Assembly (NCBI GenBank): GCA_905221605.1
Contig: CAJNDS010001569.1
Location: 195,001 to 205,000 of the forward strand
Origin: Symbiodinium natans
Taxonomy: Eukaryota > Sar > Dinophyceae > Suessiales > Symbiodiniaceae
Direction of reading: 5' to 3'
Length of the DNA stretch: 10,000 nt
How positions within the stretch are numbered: the stretch's first letter is position 1; every line of letters begins with the position of its first letter. A program made the position numbers and the translations under genes. The notes under the pieces were generated by a model. That model had not been told where the DNA came from and searched no databases. It was given only the letters and a program-made list of their open reading frames with translations. Positions 5,514 through 10,000 of this stretch are shown here, one piece after another.

Positions 5514-5579
5514 GAGTTTGTGGATATTTGTAGGCTTCTGGGCTCTTCCGGGGATTGAGGGTTGTTGGTCTGAAGGTTT

Positions 5580-5660
5580 TTATTTGGGGTTCCGGGGTTG
5601 TGAGGGTTTAGGGTTTCGGGTTTAGGGCTTAGGGCCTATAGGGCCGAGGGTTTAGGGATG
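5580..5660 (+). repeat. Short degenerate TTTAGGG block
   Basis: TTTAGGG, TTTCGGG and TTTGGGG units lie in the intron before the exon at 5686. Confidence 0.85.
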
Positions 5661-5685
5661 TTGCGAAGCTCTGCTCATGTTGCAG

Positions 5686-5731
5686 GTCATCATCGCAAAC
5701 TACATGATGGCCGGGCACCTGACATCACCGG
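5686..5731 (+). CDS. Exon of unidentified protein (VIIANYMMAGHLTSP)
   Basis: A strong acceptor, CTCATGTTGCAG|G. In phase 0 the frame reads VIIANYMMAGHLTSP with about 80% GC-ending codons, a hydrophobic piece that could continue a membrane or core helix. A TGA follows at 5734, so the exon must end before it at a GC donor (CACCGG|GCTGAG) or this is a gene end. A second frame, HHRKLHDGRAPDITGLR, in phase 1 would follow from the GT donor at 5512; its codon use is weaker. Confidence 0.52.
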
Positions 5732-5749
5732 GCTGAGGGATTAAAAGGG

Positions 5750-5869
5750 TAAACCCTAAACCCTAAACCCTAAACCCTAAACCCTAAACCCTAAACCCTA
5801 AACCCTAAACCCCAAACCCCAAACCCTAAACCCTAAACCCTAAACCCTAAACCCTAAACCCTAAACCCC
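5750..5869 (+). repeat. Long CCCTAAA array
   Basis: Nearly perfect CCCTAAA with two CCCCAAA units fills the intron before the next island. Confidence 0.97.
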
Positions 5870-5874
5870 AGCAG

Positions 5875-5959
5875 GGGCTTGGCTGCCCAAAAAATGGCTA
5901 TTAAGCCCAGGCGCGGCCCAATTGCCTGGAAGCGTCTGGCTTGCCACGTCCTCGGAGGG
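5875..5959 (+). CDS. Candidate exon, two open frames
   Basis: The acceptor is CCCCAGCAG|G, with TAAGCCCAG|G at 5910 as an alternative. One frame reads AWLPKKWLLSPGAAQLPGSV and WLATSSE (phase 1 in). The other reads GLAAQKMAIKPRRGPIAWKR and LACHVLGG (phase 2 in). Third-base GC content is about equal. The first frame fits the phase of the exon ending at 5731. The donor lies near 5954-5960. The frame stays open into the downstream intron to 6118, but that part is TTTGGGG-like repeat. Confidence 0.45.
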
Positions 5960-6248
5960 GTTCCGAGATTTTTTGTTGGGTTTCCGGGTTTCCGCGTGTG
6001 TTTTGCAGGCATTGGGGGGTTTAAGTTGTTGAGTTTTGGGGTTTTGGTGGGGTTTAAGGTGTTTGGGGCTCAGGAGGTTGTTTATCTAGGGTTGCTAAGG
6101 CGCTGGCTGGTGTCTTAGAGCTTAGATGTGTTTGACGCGAGGTGCAGGGGCAGCGTTTAGGGTCAAGGGTTTGGAGGTGTAGGGGGGGGGGGGGGCTGGA
6201 CAAAGGAATCCGGAGTGAGGGTGCCAATGTTTGGGGGCTTTAGTTCAG
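5960..6248. other. Intron, G-rich with G14 tract
   Basis: Degenerate TTTGGGG-like sequence with a run of fourteen G at 6182-6195. A possible short coding piece, EVVYLGLLRRWLVS, at 6074-6118 follows GGCTCAG but has no downstream splice support. Confidence 0.55.
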
Positions 6249-6296
6249 TCATCCACCTGGCCAAGACCTACTGCTGCCTTTGTGCCCTAAGTCAGA
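6249..6296 (+). CDS. Candidate exon (IHLAKTYCCLCALSQ)
   Basis: The acceptor is CTTTAGTTCAG|T and the donor GTCAGA|GTGATG. Entering in phase 1 it reads IHLAKTYCCLCALSQ; the first eleven codons almost all end in G or C. It leaves phase 1. The Cys-rich CCLC piece could be structural or lipid-modified, but this is only suggestive. Confidence 0.42.
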
Positions 6297-6351
6297 GTGA
6301 TGAAAGCCACATCAAAGCCTGAGCCACAGCCGGGTTTTGCTTTTGCTGCAG

Positions 6352-6610
6352 GGCTTCCGGGTTAGGGTTCATATCATCGCAGGGGAAATTGTTTCGGGGG
6401 TTTGAGGGCGCCATTTCTACCAGCCCGCCCATGCGCAGCCTCCATGTCACCACGTTGCGAGGTATGCCATTTGCTGCCGGAATGAGTGTGACCTGGCGCG
6501 AGCTGTTTGACTGGTCCCGAAGGGCCGTTTTTCCTCTTTGTTACCTCAACCCTAAAGAGTGGCTCTTTAGCTCCCTACAGTCCGAAATGCGGCTGCCCGT
6601 GCGGGAGGGG
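6352..6610 (+). CDS. Long open island, one exon or two joined by a short intron
   Basis: A strong acceptor, TTTTGCTTTTGCTGCAG|G, lies at 6351, with a further AG|G at 6382. The frame is open for the whole stretch: SSQGKLFRGFEGAISTSPPM, RSLHVTTLRG, then MSVTWRELFDWSRRAVFP, ending SEMRLPVREG. Codon use is best at 6410-6460 and 6581-6610. A GTATGC donor at 6461 and a TCCCTACAG acceptor at 6580 would remove 120 nt in frame, so both spliced and unspliced forms translate. No start is assigned, since the acceptor suggests an internal exon. Family not recognised. Confidence 0.48.
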
Positions 6611-6664
6611 GTGGGGGGGGGCTGTTACCTGTACGACCTGAAATGCGCGGGATTCGCATTTCAG

Positions 6665-6689
6665 GCTTTTGGTTTCCCCCTCACGGCGG
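6665..6689 (+). CDS. Exon, 25 nt (AFGFPLTA)
   Basis: The acceptor is TTCGCATTTCAG|G and the donor a clean GGCGG|GTAAAC. In phase 0 it reads AFGFPLTA and leaves G, which with GT at 6885 makes GGT (Gly). The intron upstream of it (6611-6664) would be only 54 nt and is itself stop-free, so the piece may be continuous with the preceding island. Confidence 0.55.
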
Positions 6690-6884
6690 GTAAACCCCAA
6701 ACCCCAAGCCCCAAGCCCCAAGCCCCAAGCCCCAAGCCCCAAGCCCCAAGCCCCAAGCCCCAAGCCCCAAGCCCCAAACCCCAAACCCCAAACCCCAAGC
6801 CCGAACCCCAAACCCCAAACCCTAAACCCCAAACCCTAAACCCCTATAATACCCCTGTGAAACCCCAAAAACCCCAAAGCCCAG
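6690..6884 (+). repeat. Intron made of CCCCAAA/CCCCAAG repeats, in frame and stop-free
   Basis: The intron starts GTAAAC and ends AAAGCCCAG. It is filled by CCCCAAG (about 6703-6775) and CCCCAAA units. Its 195 nt are a multiple of three without a stop, so unspliced RNA would encode a KPQAPSPKPQ-type repeat. It is interpreted as an intron because the repeat class is intronic elsewhere and both splice sites fit. Confidence 0.8.
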
Positions 6885-6975
6885 GTGAGGACCTCATGGG
6901 CCAACTGGAGAACCGGCTCCAGACCTCCCTGGCCGAGCCGAAGAAGATCGCAGCGCTGGCGGGGGCGCTGGGAGG
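6885..6975 (+). CDS. Exon of unidentified protein (EDLMGQLENRLQTSLAEPKK...)
   Basis: The acceptor is CAAAGCCCAG|G. The frame reads EDLMGQLENRLQTSLAEPKK and IAALAGALGG, with nearly all codons ending in G or C. The peptide is a likely amphipathic helix with heptad-like Leu spacing. It enters in phase 1 and completes Gly with the exon at 6689. The preferred end is a GC donor, GGAGG|GCAGTG at 6976, in phase 2; it joins C at 7126 to make GGC (Gly). GT at 6989 is an alternative. Family not recognised. Confidence 0.75.
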
Positions 6976-6987
6976 GCAGTGGGGGGG

Positions 6988-7052
6988 GGTTTGGGGTTTG
7001 GGGTTTAGGGTGTAGGGTGTAGGGTGTAGGGTGTAGGGTGTAGGGTGTAGGG
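6988..7052 (+). repeat. TTTGGGG then TGTAGGG array
   Basis: A few TTTGGGG units are followed by about six exact TGTAGGG units (about 7010-7050), a variant tandemly expanded only here. Confidence 0.95.
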
Positions 7053-7125
7053 GGGTTGGGAGACTCAGTTTGGGGTTTTCGGGGTCTGAGGGGTTTGGCG
7101 GTCTGAGGGTTTTGGGGGTCCCCAG

Positions 7126-7156
7126 CACGCGCAAAGCCCTGGAGAGGGAGGAAGAG
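7126..7156 (+). CDS. Exon, 31 nt (TRKALEREEE)
   Basis: The acceptor is GGGGTCCCCAG|C. Entering in phase 2 it reads TRKALEREEE, continuing the helix of the previous exon. A GC donor, GAAGAG|GCTTAG at 7157, leaves phase 0, which fits the exon at 7312. If not spliced the frame ends at TAG two codons later (A, stop). That TAG is part of a repeat-like TTAGGG, so an intron is more likely than a gene end. Confidence 0.58.
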
Positions 7157-7298
7157 GCTTAGGGTTTTGGGGTGGGGGGGGGGGAAATCTAAACCCTAAC
7201 CCCTAAACCCGAAACCCTAAACCCTAAACCCTAAACCCAAAACCCTAAACCTAAAACCCTAAAACCCTAAAACCCTAAACCCTAAACCCTAAACCTTA
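7157..7298 (+). repeat. Short G-rich block then CCCTAAA array
   Basis: A brief TTTTGGGG stretch with eleven G (7174-7184) passes directly into CCCTAAA/CCCTAAAA units (7190-7298). The intron is therefore almost only repeat, G-rich first and C-rich last. Confidence 0.93.
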
Positions 7299-7311
7299 CC
7301 GATATTGCCAG

Positions 7312-7392
7312 GCTTTTGTGGGCCCTCAGGAGCCTCCGAAGCATCCCCCGGTGGGCCCTGCTGAACAGGTCGCGAACATGTCCTCCGACACG
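7312..7392 (+). CDS. Exon of unidentified protein (AFVGPQEPPKHPP...)
   Basis: The acceptor is GATATTGCCAG|G. In phase 0 it reads AFVGPQEPPKHPPVGPAEQV and ANMSSDT, Pro-rich then polar, with about 70% GC-ending codons (highest in the last ten). The donor ACACG|GTCTGT at 7393 leaves phase 0, as does AACAG|GTCGCG at 7369. Past them the frame reads VCL and stops at 7402, so a true C-terminus here is possible. Phase 0 at 8016 supports continued splicing. A second frame (LLWALRSLRSIPRW) is open too but is Arg/Leu-rich with no phase support. Confidence 0.65.
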
Positions 7393-7426
7393 GTCTGTCT
7401 CTGAGGGCATCTGGGGGTTTCCGGAA

Positions 7427-7460
7427 ATTAGGGTTTAGGGTTTAGGGTTTAGGGTTTAAG
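7427..7460 (+). repeat. TTTAGGG block
   Basis: About four TTTAGGG units after the exon at 7312-7392. Confidence 0.95.
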
Positions 7461-7599
7461 ATTTAAGTTTTAGGGTACCTTAATGGAGGTCCTAATCATC
7501 ATGGGGTCCTACTATTTGGGGGGGCTATTTTAGGGTATCCCTATTTTCGTAAACCCCGGTTTGTTTGGGGCATGACTGAAGGGCGGGCTGAGGATTTGG
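7461..7599. other. Intron interior, nothing recognised
   Basis: Unique mixed sequence with a G7 run at about 7519-7525. No exon candidate with splice support. Confidence 0.6.
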
Positions 7600-7700
7600 G
7601 GCTCAGGGTTCAGGGTTCAGGGTTCAGGGCTTAGGGTTTAGGGTTTAGGGATCAGGGTTTAGGGTTTTGGGTTTAGGGTTTAAGGTTTGGGGTTTAGGTG
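7600..7700 (+). repeat. TTCAGGG / TTTAGGG array
   Basis: Begins with several TTCAGGG units, then TTTAGGG and TTTGGGG variants. Confidence 0.93.
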
Positions 7701-7734
7701 GGTTTATGATAACGTTTCGGGCGTTGAGGCTTGA

Positions 7735-7830
7735 GCCCTAGAACCCTAGAACCCTAAACCCTAAACCCTAAACCCTAAACCCTAATCCCTAAACCCTAAA
7801 CCCTAAACCCCCTAAATCCCAAACCCTAAC
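7735..7830 (+). repeat. CCCTAAA array
   Basis: CCCTAGAA units followed by CCCTAAA. Together with the block at 7600-7700 it forms oppositely oriented repeats only about 35 nt apart. Confidence 0.95.
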
Positions 7831-7866
7831 CGTCCGGGAGGCTGCCGTATTTTCATTGTCACTATT
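7831..7866 (+). other. Unique 36-nt island between opposite arrays
   Basis: Flanked by CCCTAAA on the left and TTTAGGG on the right, like the exons. It can read AAVFSLSLFG or CRIFIVTIW after CCGGGAG, but codons are AT-ending and no good splice sites are present. It may be a lost exon or just a spacer. Confidence 0.3.
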
Positions 7867-7905
7867 TGGGGTTTAGGGTTTAGGGTTTAAGGTTTAGGGT
7901 TTGGT
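7867..7905 (+). repeat. TTTAGGG block
   Basis: Five to six TTTAGGG-type units, in the long intron 7393-8015. Confidence 0.93.
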
Positions 7906-8015
7906 ATAGTGGGGTAACATTTTACATCTCTTAAGCGTACTTAAACTCAACAAGGAATTCAAACTTCAATTCTTAGTGCCATCGCAACCCTGAGACCCTC
8001 ACACATGCAACCCAG

Positions 8016-8066
8016 GTCACCGCACCCCGGGTTCTGAGCCCCGCGCTGCTCCAGCGTTTGGAGCAG
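8016..8066 (+). CDS. Exon, 51 nt (VTAPRVLSPALLQRLEQ)
   Basis: The acceptor is ATGCAACCCAG|G and the donor a consensus GAGCAG|GTGAGG. It is exactly 17 codons, VTAPRVLSPALLQRLEQ, with 14 codons ending in G or C, phase 0 on both sides. The end is a probable helix that continues in the next exon. It is one of the clearest exons in the window. Confidence 0.78.
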
Positions 8067-8297
8067 GTGAGGTTCTGGGTTTGGGGTTCAGGGTTTAGGG
8101 TTTGGGGTTTAGGGTTTAGGGCTAGGGTTTAAAAGGGGTTCAGGGTGGTTGAGGGTTGTATAGGGTTTAGGGTTGAGGTCTCAGGGGCTTCGGCCTGAGG
8201 GTTGCAGGGTTTAGGGTTGAGGGTTTCAGGTATCCGGGTTTTAGGGTTTTCGGGCTTCGTGCTTAGAGCGTGAGGTATAGGGCTTCGGGCGCCGCAG
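8067..8297 (+). repeat. Intron of degenerate TTTAGGG repeats
   Basis: The intron starts GTGAGG and ends GGCGCCGCAG. It is mostly TTTAGGG, TTTGGGG, TTCAGGG and TTGAGGG units. It contains no CCCTAAA, so not every intron has both orientations. Confidence 0.85.
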
Positions 8298-8381
8298 GAG
8301 TTGAAGGGTTTTGAGGACCTCCAGGGCTTTGCTGTCCTTGCGGCACTTGCAGACTCGGAGCAACGGACACATCGGACAAGA
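8298..8381 (+). CDS. Exon of unidentified protein (ELKGFEDLQGFAVLAALADS...)
   Basis: The acceptor is GGCGCCGCAG|G. In phase 0 it reads ELKGFEDLQGFAVLAALADS and then EQRTHRTR: a charged then Ala/Leu-rich helix, following the helix of the exon at 8016-8066 in phase. No GT donor is present at the end; the best is a GC site, ACAAGA|GCCCTA, giving 28 codons and phase 0. The last codons end in A or T, so the true end may be a little earlier. Beyond it the frame runs into CCCTAAG/CCCTAAA repeats. Confidence 0.68.
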
Positions 8382-8500
8382 GCCCTAAGCCCTAAACCCT
8401 AAACCCTAGACCCAAAACCCCTAAACCATAACCCCTAAACCCGAAGCCCTAAACCCTAAGCCCTAAAACCCTAAGCCCTAAAGCCCTAAGCTCTAAATGC
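8382..8500 (+). repeat. Degenerate CCCTAAA/CCCTAAG array
   Basis: Mixed CCCTAAG and CCCTAAA units immediately after the exon. The probable donor GCCCTA is itself a repeat unit. Confidence 0.92.
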
Positions 8501-8590
8501 TCGATGCTGACTGCTTTTTGCGGGATTCCTTGGGGGGCTCATCCTGAACCCTACAGACCCCTAAGCCCTAAGCCCTGCGCCCTAAAACCC
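8501..8590. other. Intron sequence before the MITE-like element
   Basis: Short unique stretch with a few CCCTAAG units (8560-8590). No exon supported; an acceptor-like CCCTACAG lies at 8550-8557. Confidence 0.5.
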
Positions 8591-8792
8591 TACTTGGAAT
8601 TCCATGGTACTTATTAACCAAATATAACTGTACTTGGGGGTTTAGGGTTTACGGTCTAGGTAGTATGGGTACTCATGAACCAATTATCATATACTTGTAA
8701 CTGTACAAAACATATTAGGGCGCTTGAGGGGCTTATAAGTGGGTTATAAGTACAGTTATAATTGGTCAATAAGTACCATGAACCTCCAAGTA
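8591..8792. mobile_element. MITE-like element, 202 bp, TA target duplication
   Basis: The terminal arms 8591-8635 and 8748-8792 are inverted copies matching at 40 of 45 positions, starting TACTTGGA and ending TCCAAGTA. Removing the element and one TA leaves CCC-TA-AACCC, an uninterrupted telomere-like repeat, so it inserted at the TA of CCCTAAACCC. The TA duplication and TIR-only structure resemble Stowaway/Tc1-mariner-type non-autonomous elements; the family assignment is inference. A third partial copy of the arm lies inside at about 8667-8705, with an 11-nt insertion, in the same direction as the left arm. The interior also carries a TTTAGGG-like stretch. It encodes no transposase, and the frames through it are incidental. 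Confidence 0.82.
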
Positions 8793-8824
8793 AACCCTGG
8801 CCCCCACACCCGTGTGTCGGCCAG

Positions 8825-8880
8825 GTGGCTTCGGCGAACAATGGCCAGGCACGAAAGGGCTCAGGCTTTCAACTTGAGTT
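8825..8880 (+). CDS. Candidate exon after the MITE-like element
   Basis: The acceptor is TGTCGGCCAG|G. Three frames are open over this piece: VASANNGQARKGSGFQLE (phase 0, fits the exon at 8298-8381), WLRRTMARHERAQAFNLSFL (phase 2, best third-base GC) and GFGEQWPGTKGLRLST. Possible ends are a GC donor after CCAG at 8849 or later sites up to about 8886. The T-rich tract that follows (8886-8910) looks intronic. Confidence 0.42.
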
Positions 8881-8885
8881 TCCTG

Positions 8886-8965
8886 TTGTTTTTTTTTATT
8901 TTCTTTTTGGTAGGGGTTTTGTTTTTGTTTTAGGGTTTAGGGTTTAGGGCTTGGGTTTAGGGTTC
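8886..8965 (+). repeat. T-rich tract and TTTAGGG block
   Basis: A T-rich tract with a T9 run, ending TTTTTGGTAG, is followed by TTTTGTTTTTG and several TTTAGGG units (8929-8965). Confidence 0.85.
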
Positions 8966-9090
8966 AGGGATATTTGGGGTTTTGGGGTGTTGTCGGGCTT
9001 CGATTTTGAAAACTTTGAGATGATGTAGTTGAAGGTTAAGGGTTCAGGGCTGGTGGGTTGATGTAAGCATTGTCATCCTCTTTCAACCAG

Positions 9091-9105
9091 CTATACAAGA
9101 ACCAA
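9091..9105 (+). CDS. Candidate 15-nt microexon (LYKNQ)
   Basis: An excellent acceptor with a polypyrimidine tract, CATCCTCTTTCAACCAG|C, and a GT donor, AACCAA|GTACGA. It reads LYKNQ, phase 0 on both sides, and joins VPLHGRLF of the exon at 9620 in frame. The strength of the acceptor is the main support. If the donor is wrong the exon could be a few bases longer. Confidence 0.45.
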
Positions 9106-9452
9106 GTACGAAACCCTAAGCTCTGACCACCCAACCCCGAAACCACAAACCTTAAGCCCTCTAATAGCTAGGGTTAGAGTATTGGGCTGATAGGGTTTAG
9201 GGTTTCGGGTTTGGGGTTTCGGGTTTAAGGTTTAGGGTTTAGGGTTTAGGGCTTAGGGCAGTTTGAGTTGGGTCCTTCCTCGGGTTTAGGCTTTGGGGGG
9301 CACTGTGGGCTTGTGTGAAGCTAGAAAGATGGCATTAGGGCTGAGGATTTAGGGTTTAGGGTTTAGGGTTTAAGGTGTTTTGGGGTTTAGGATTGGAAGG
9401 TTTAGGGTGTAGGGTTTTGGGTGGACAAAGGATTGGGGTTCAGGGTTTGCAG
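9106..9452. repeat. Intron with TTTAGGG blocks
   Basis: Contains a few CCCTAAG-like units at 9110-9160, TTTAGGG arrays at 9189-9260 and 9345-9375, and unique sequence between (9261-9344, 9376-9450). No exon supported. Confidence 0.8.
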
Positions 9453-9598
9453 GTGGAACCCTAAACCCTAAACCCTGAACCCTAAACCCTAAACCCTGAA
9501 CCCCCAAACCTCAAACCCCAAACCCGATACCAGAAACCCTAAGCCCTGAACCCTAAACCCGAAACCCTGAACCCTAAACCCTAAACCCTAAACCCTAC
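9453..9598 (+). repeat. CCCTAAA array
   Basis: CCCTAAA with CCCTGAA and CCCGAAA variants. It ends 21 nt before the acceptor at 9619, so this intron has TTTAGGG first and CCCTAAA last. Confidence 0.95.
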
Positions 9599-9619
9599 CT
9601 CACGGGTGGGTTGAGCCAG

Positions 9620-9692
9620 GTCCCCTTGCACGGCCGCCTCTTCGCCCAGTGGATGCATCATGCCTACCCTCGCGAGCCCTTGGGTGGCAGCA
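9620..9692 (+). CDS. Exon of unidentified protein (VPLHGRLFAQWMHHAYPRE...)
   Basis: The acceptor is GGTTGAGCCAG|G. In phase 0 it reads VPLHGRLFAQWMHHAYPREP with 18 of the first 21 codons ending in G or C. A His-His pair and a Trp in FAQWMHHAYPRE look like a conserved motif, but I cannot name the family. The 3' edge is uncertain: a GC donor after CGCGA (9675), GT at 9684 or GT at 9693. The island sits between CCCTAAA upstream and a long TTTAGGG array downstream, the typical exon setting here. Confidence 0.68.
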
Positions 9693-9960
9693 GTTTAGGG
9701 TTTAGGGTTTAGGGTTTAGGGCTAGGGTTTAGGGTTTAGGGTTTAGGGTTTAGGGTTTAGGGTATTGGGTTTAGGGTCTAGGGTTTAGGGGCAGGGTTTA
9801 GGGTTTAGGGCTAGGGTTTAGGGTTTAGGGTTCAGGGTTTAGGGTTTAGGGTTCAGGGTTTCGGGTTTAGGGTTCAGGGCTTAGGGTTTCTGGTATCGGG
9901 TTTGGGGTTTGAGGTTTGGGGGTTTAGGGTGTAGGGTTGGGGGTTTAGGGTTCAGGACTA
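9693..9960 (+). repeat. Long TTTAGGG array to the window end
   Basis: Many TTTAGGG units, perfect at about 9693-9765, then increasingly degenerate (TTCAGGG, TTTCGGG, TTTGGGG) towards 10000. It starts at the presumed donor of the preceding exon. The intron continues beyond the window. Confidence 0.97.
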
Positions 9961-10000
9961 GGGTTGGGGTGTGGGGTTCACGGTTTCGGGTTTGAGGTTT

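Noticed and set aside
5686-5736. Gene end at the TGA after VIIANYMMAGHLTSPG
   Set aside because: Possible, but coding islands in the same style continue downstream and a GC donor lies just before the stop. No poly-A signal is evident. Kept as an alternative only.
6389-7015. A single 208-codon gene
   Set aside because: The frame runs through two acceptor/donor pairs and a 195-nt repeat intron. Parts of it are exons, but the continuous protein with Pro/Lys/Gln repeats is most likely an unspliced artefact.
7312-7404. C-terminus at the TGA at 7402
   Set aside because: Two GT sites before it leave phase 0, and the very clear exon at 8016 enters in phase 0. Continuation is therefore more likely, though not proven.
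8656-8947. Three overlapping open frames around the MITE-like element
   Set aside because: They cross the element's inverted arms and the T-rich tract. Only the short piece from 8825 has splice-site support.
455-9960. A CRISPR array
   Set aside because: The repeated units are 7-mers without regular spacers or cas-like genes, and the context is eukaryotic.

Overview
The window looks like nuclear DNA of a protist, most probably a dinoflagellate (Symbiodiniaceae or a relative); a chromerid or another lineage with TTTAGGG telomeres cannot be excluded. Three things point that way. About thirty blocks of the 7-mer TTTAGGG/CCCTAAA lie scattered through the whole window rather than at an end. Short GC-ending coding islands sit between these blocks, most with AG|G at the acceptor. 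Several best-fitting 5' splice sites are GC or GA instead of GT, as described for dinoflagellates. No bacterial operon, rRNA, tRNA or CRISPR array was seen.

Layout: I read the window as the inside of one (possibly more than one) long multi-exon gene on the + strand. Some 20-26 exons of 15-140 nt are spread from about 608 to 9692, and neither the start nor the end of the gene is evident. The best-supported islands are 608-705, 1694-1772, 2685-2760, 3172-3305, 3765-3845, 4389-4462, 6885-6975, 7312-7392, 8016-8066, 8298-8381 and 9620-9692. Many neighbouring exons join in phase, for example 6665-6689 > 6885-6975 > 7126-7156 > 7312-7392 > 8016-8066 > 8298-8381, and 9091-9105 > 9620-9692. The middle part (about 4500-6350) allows several reading-frame chains, so those entries are tentative. 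I do not recognise the protein family. It has charged helical stretches and a hydrophobic aromatic stretch around 4218-4462.

Introns: nearly all intronic DNA is built from telomere-like repeats in a preferred orientation. G-rich TTTAGGG tends to follow an exon and C-rich CCCTAAA tends to precede the next one, so many introns have complementary ends. Local variants (CCCTCAA, CCCCAAA, CCCCAAG, TGTAGGG) are each expanded in one array. Two short inverted-repeat elements lie in introns. The clear one, 8591-8792, is a MITE-like insertion into the TA of a CCCTAAACCC repeat. The weaker one is 1396-1496.

The longest open frames in the window should not be taken as intact genes. Most are repeats read as Gly/Leu/Phe/Arg-rich or Pro/Lys/Gln-rich peptides, or are exons that run on into repeat-filled introns.
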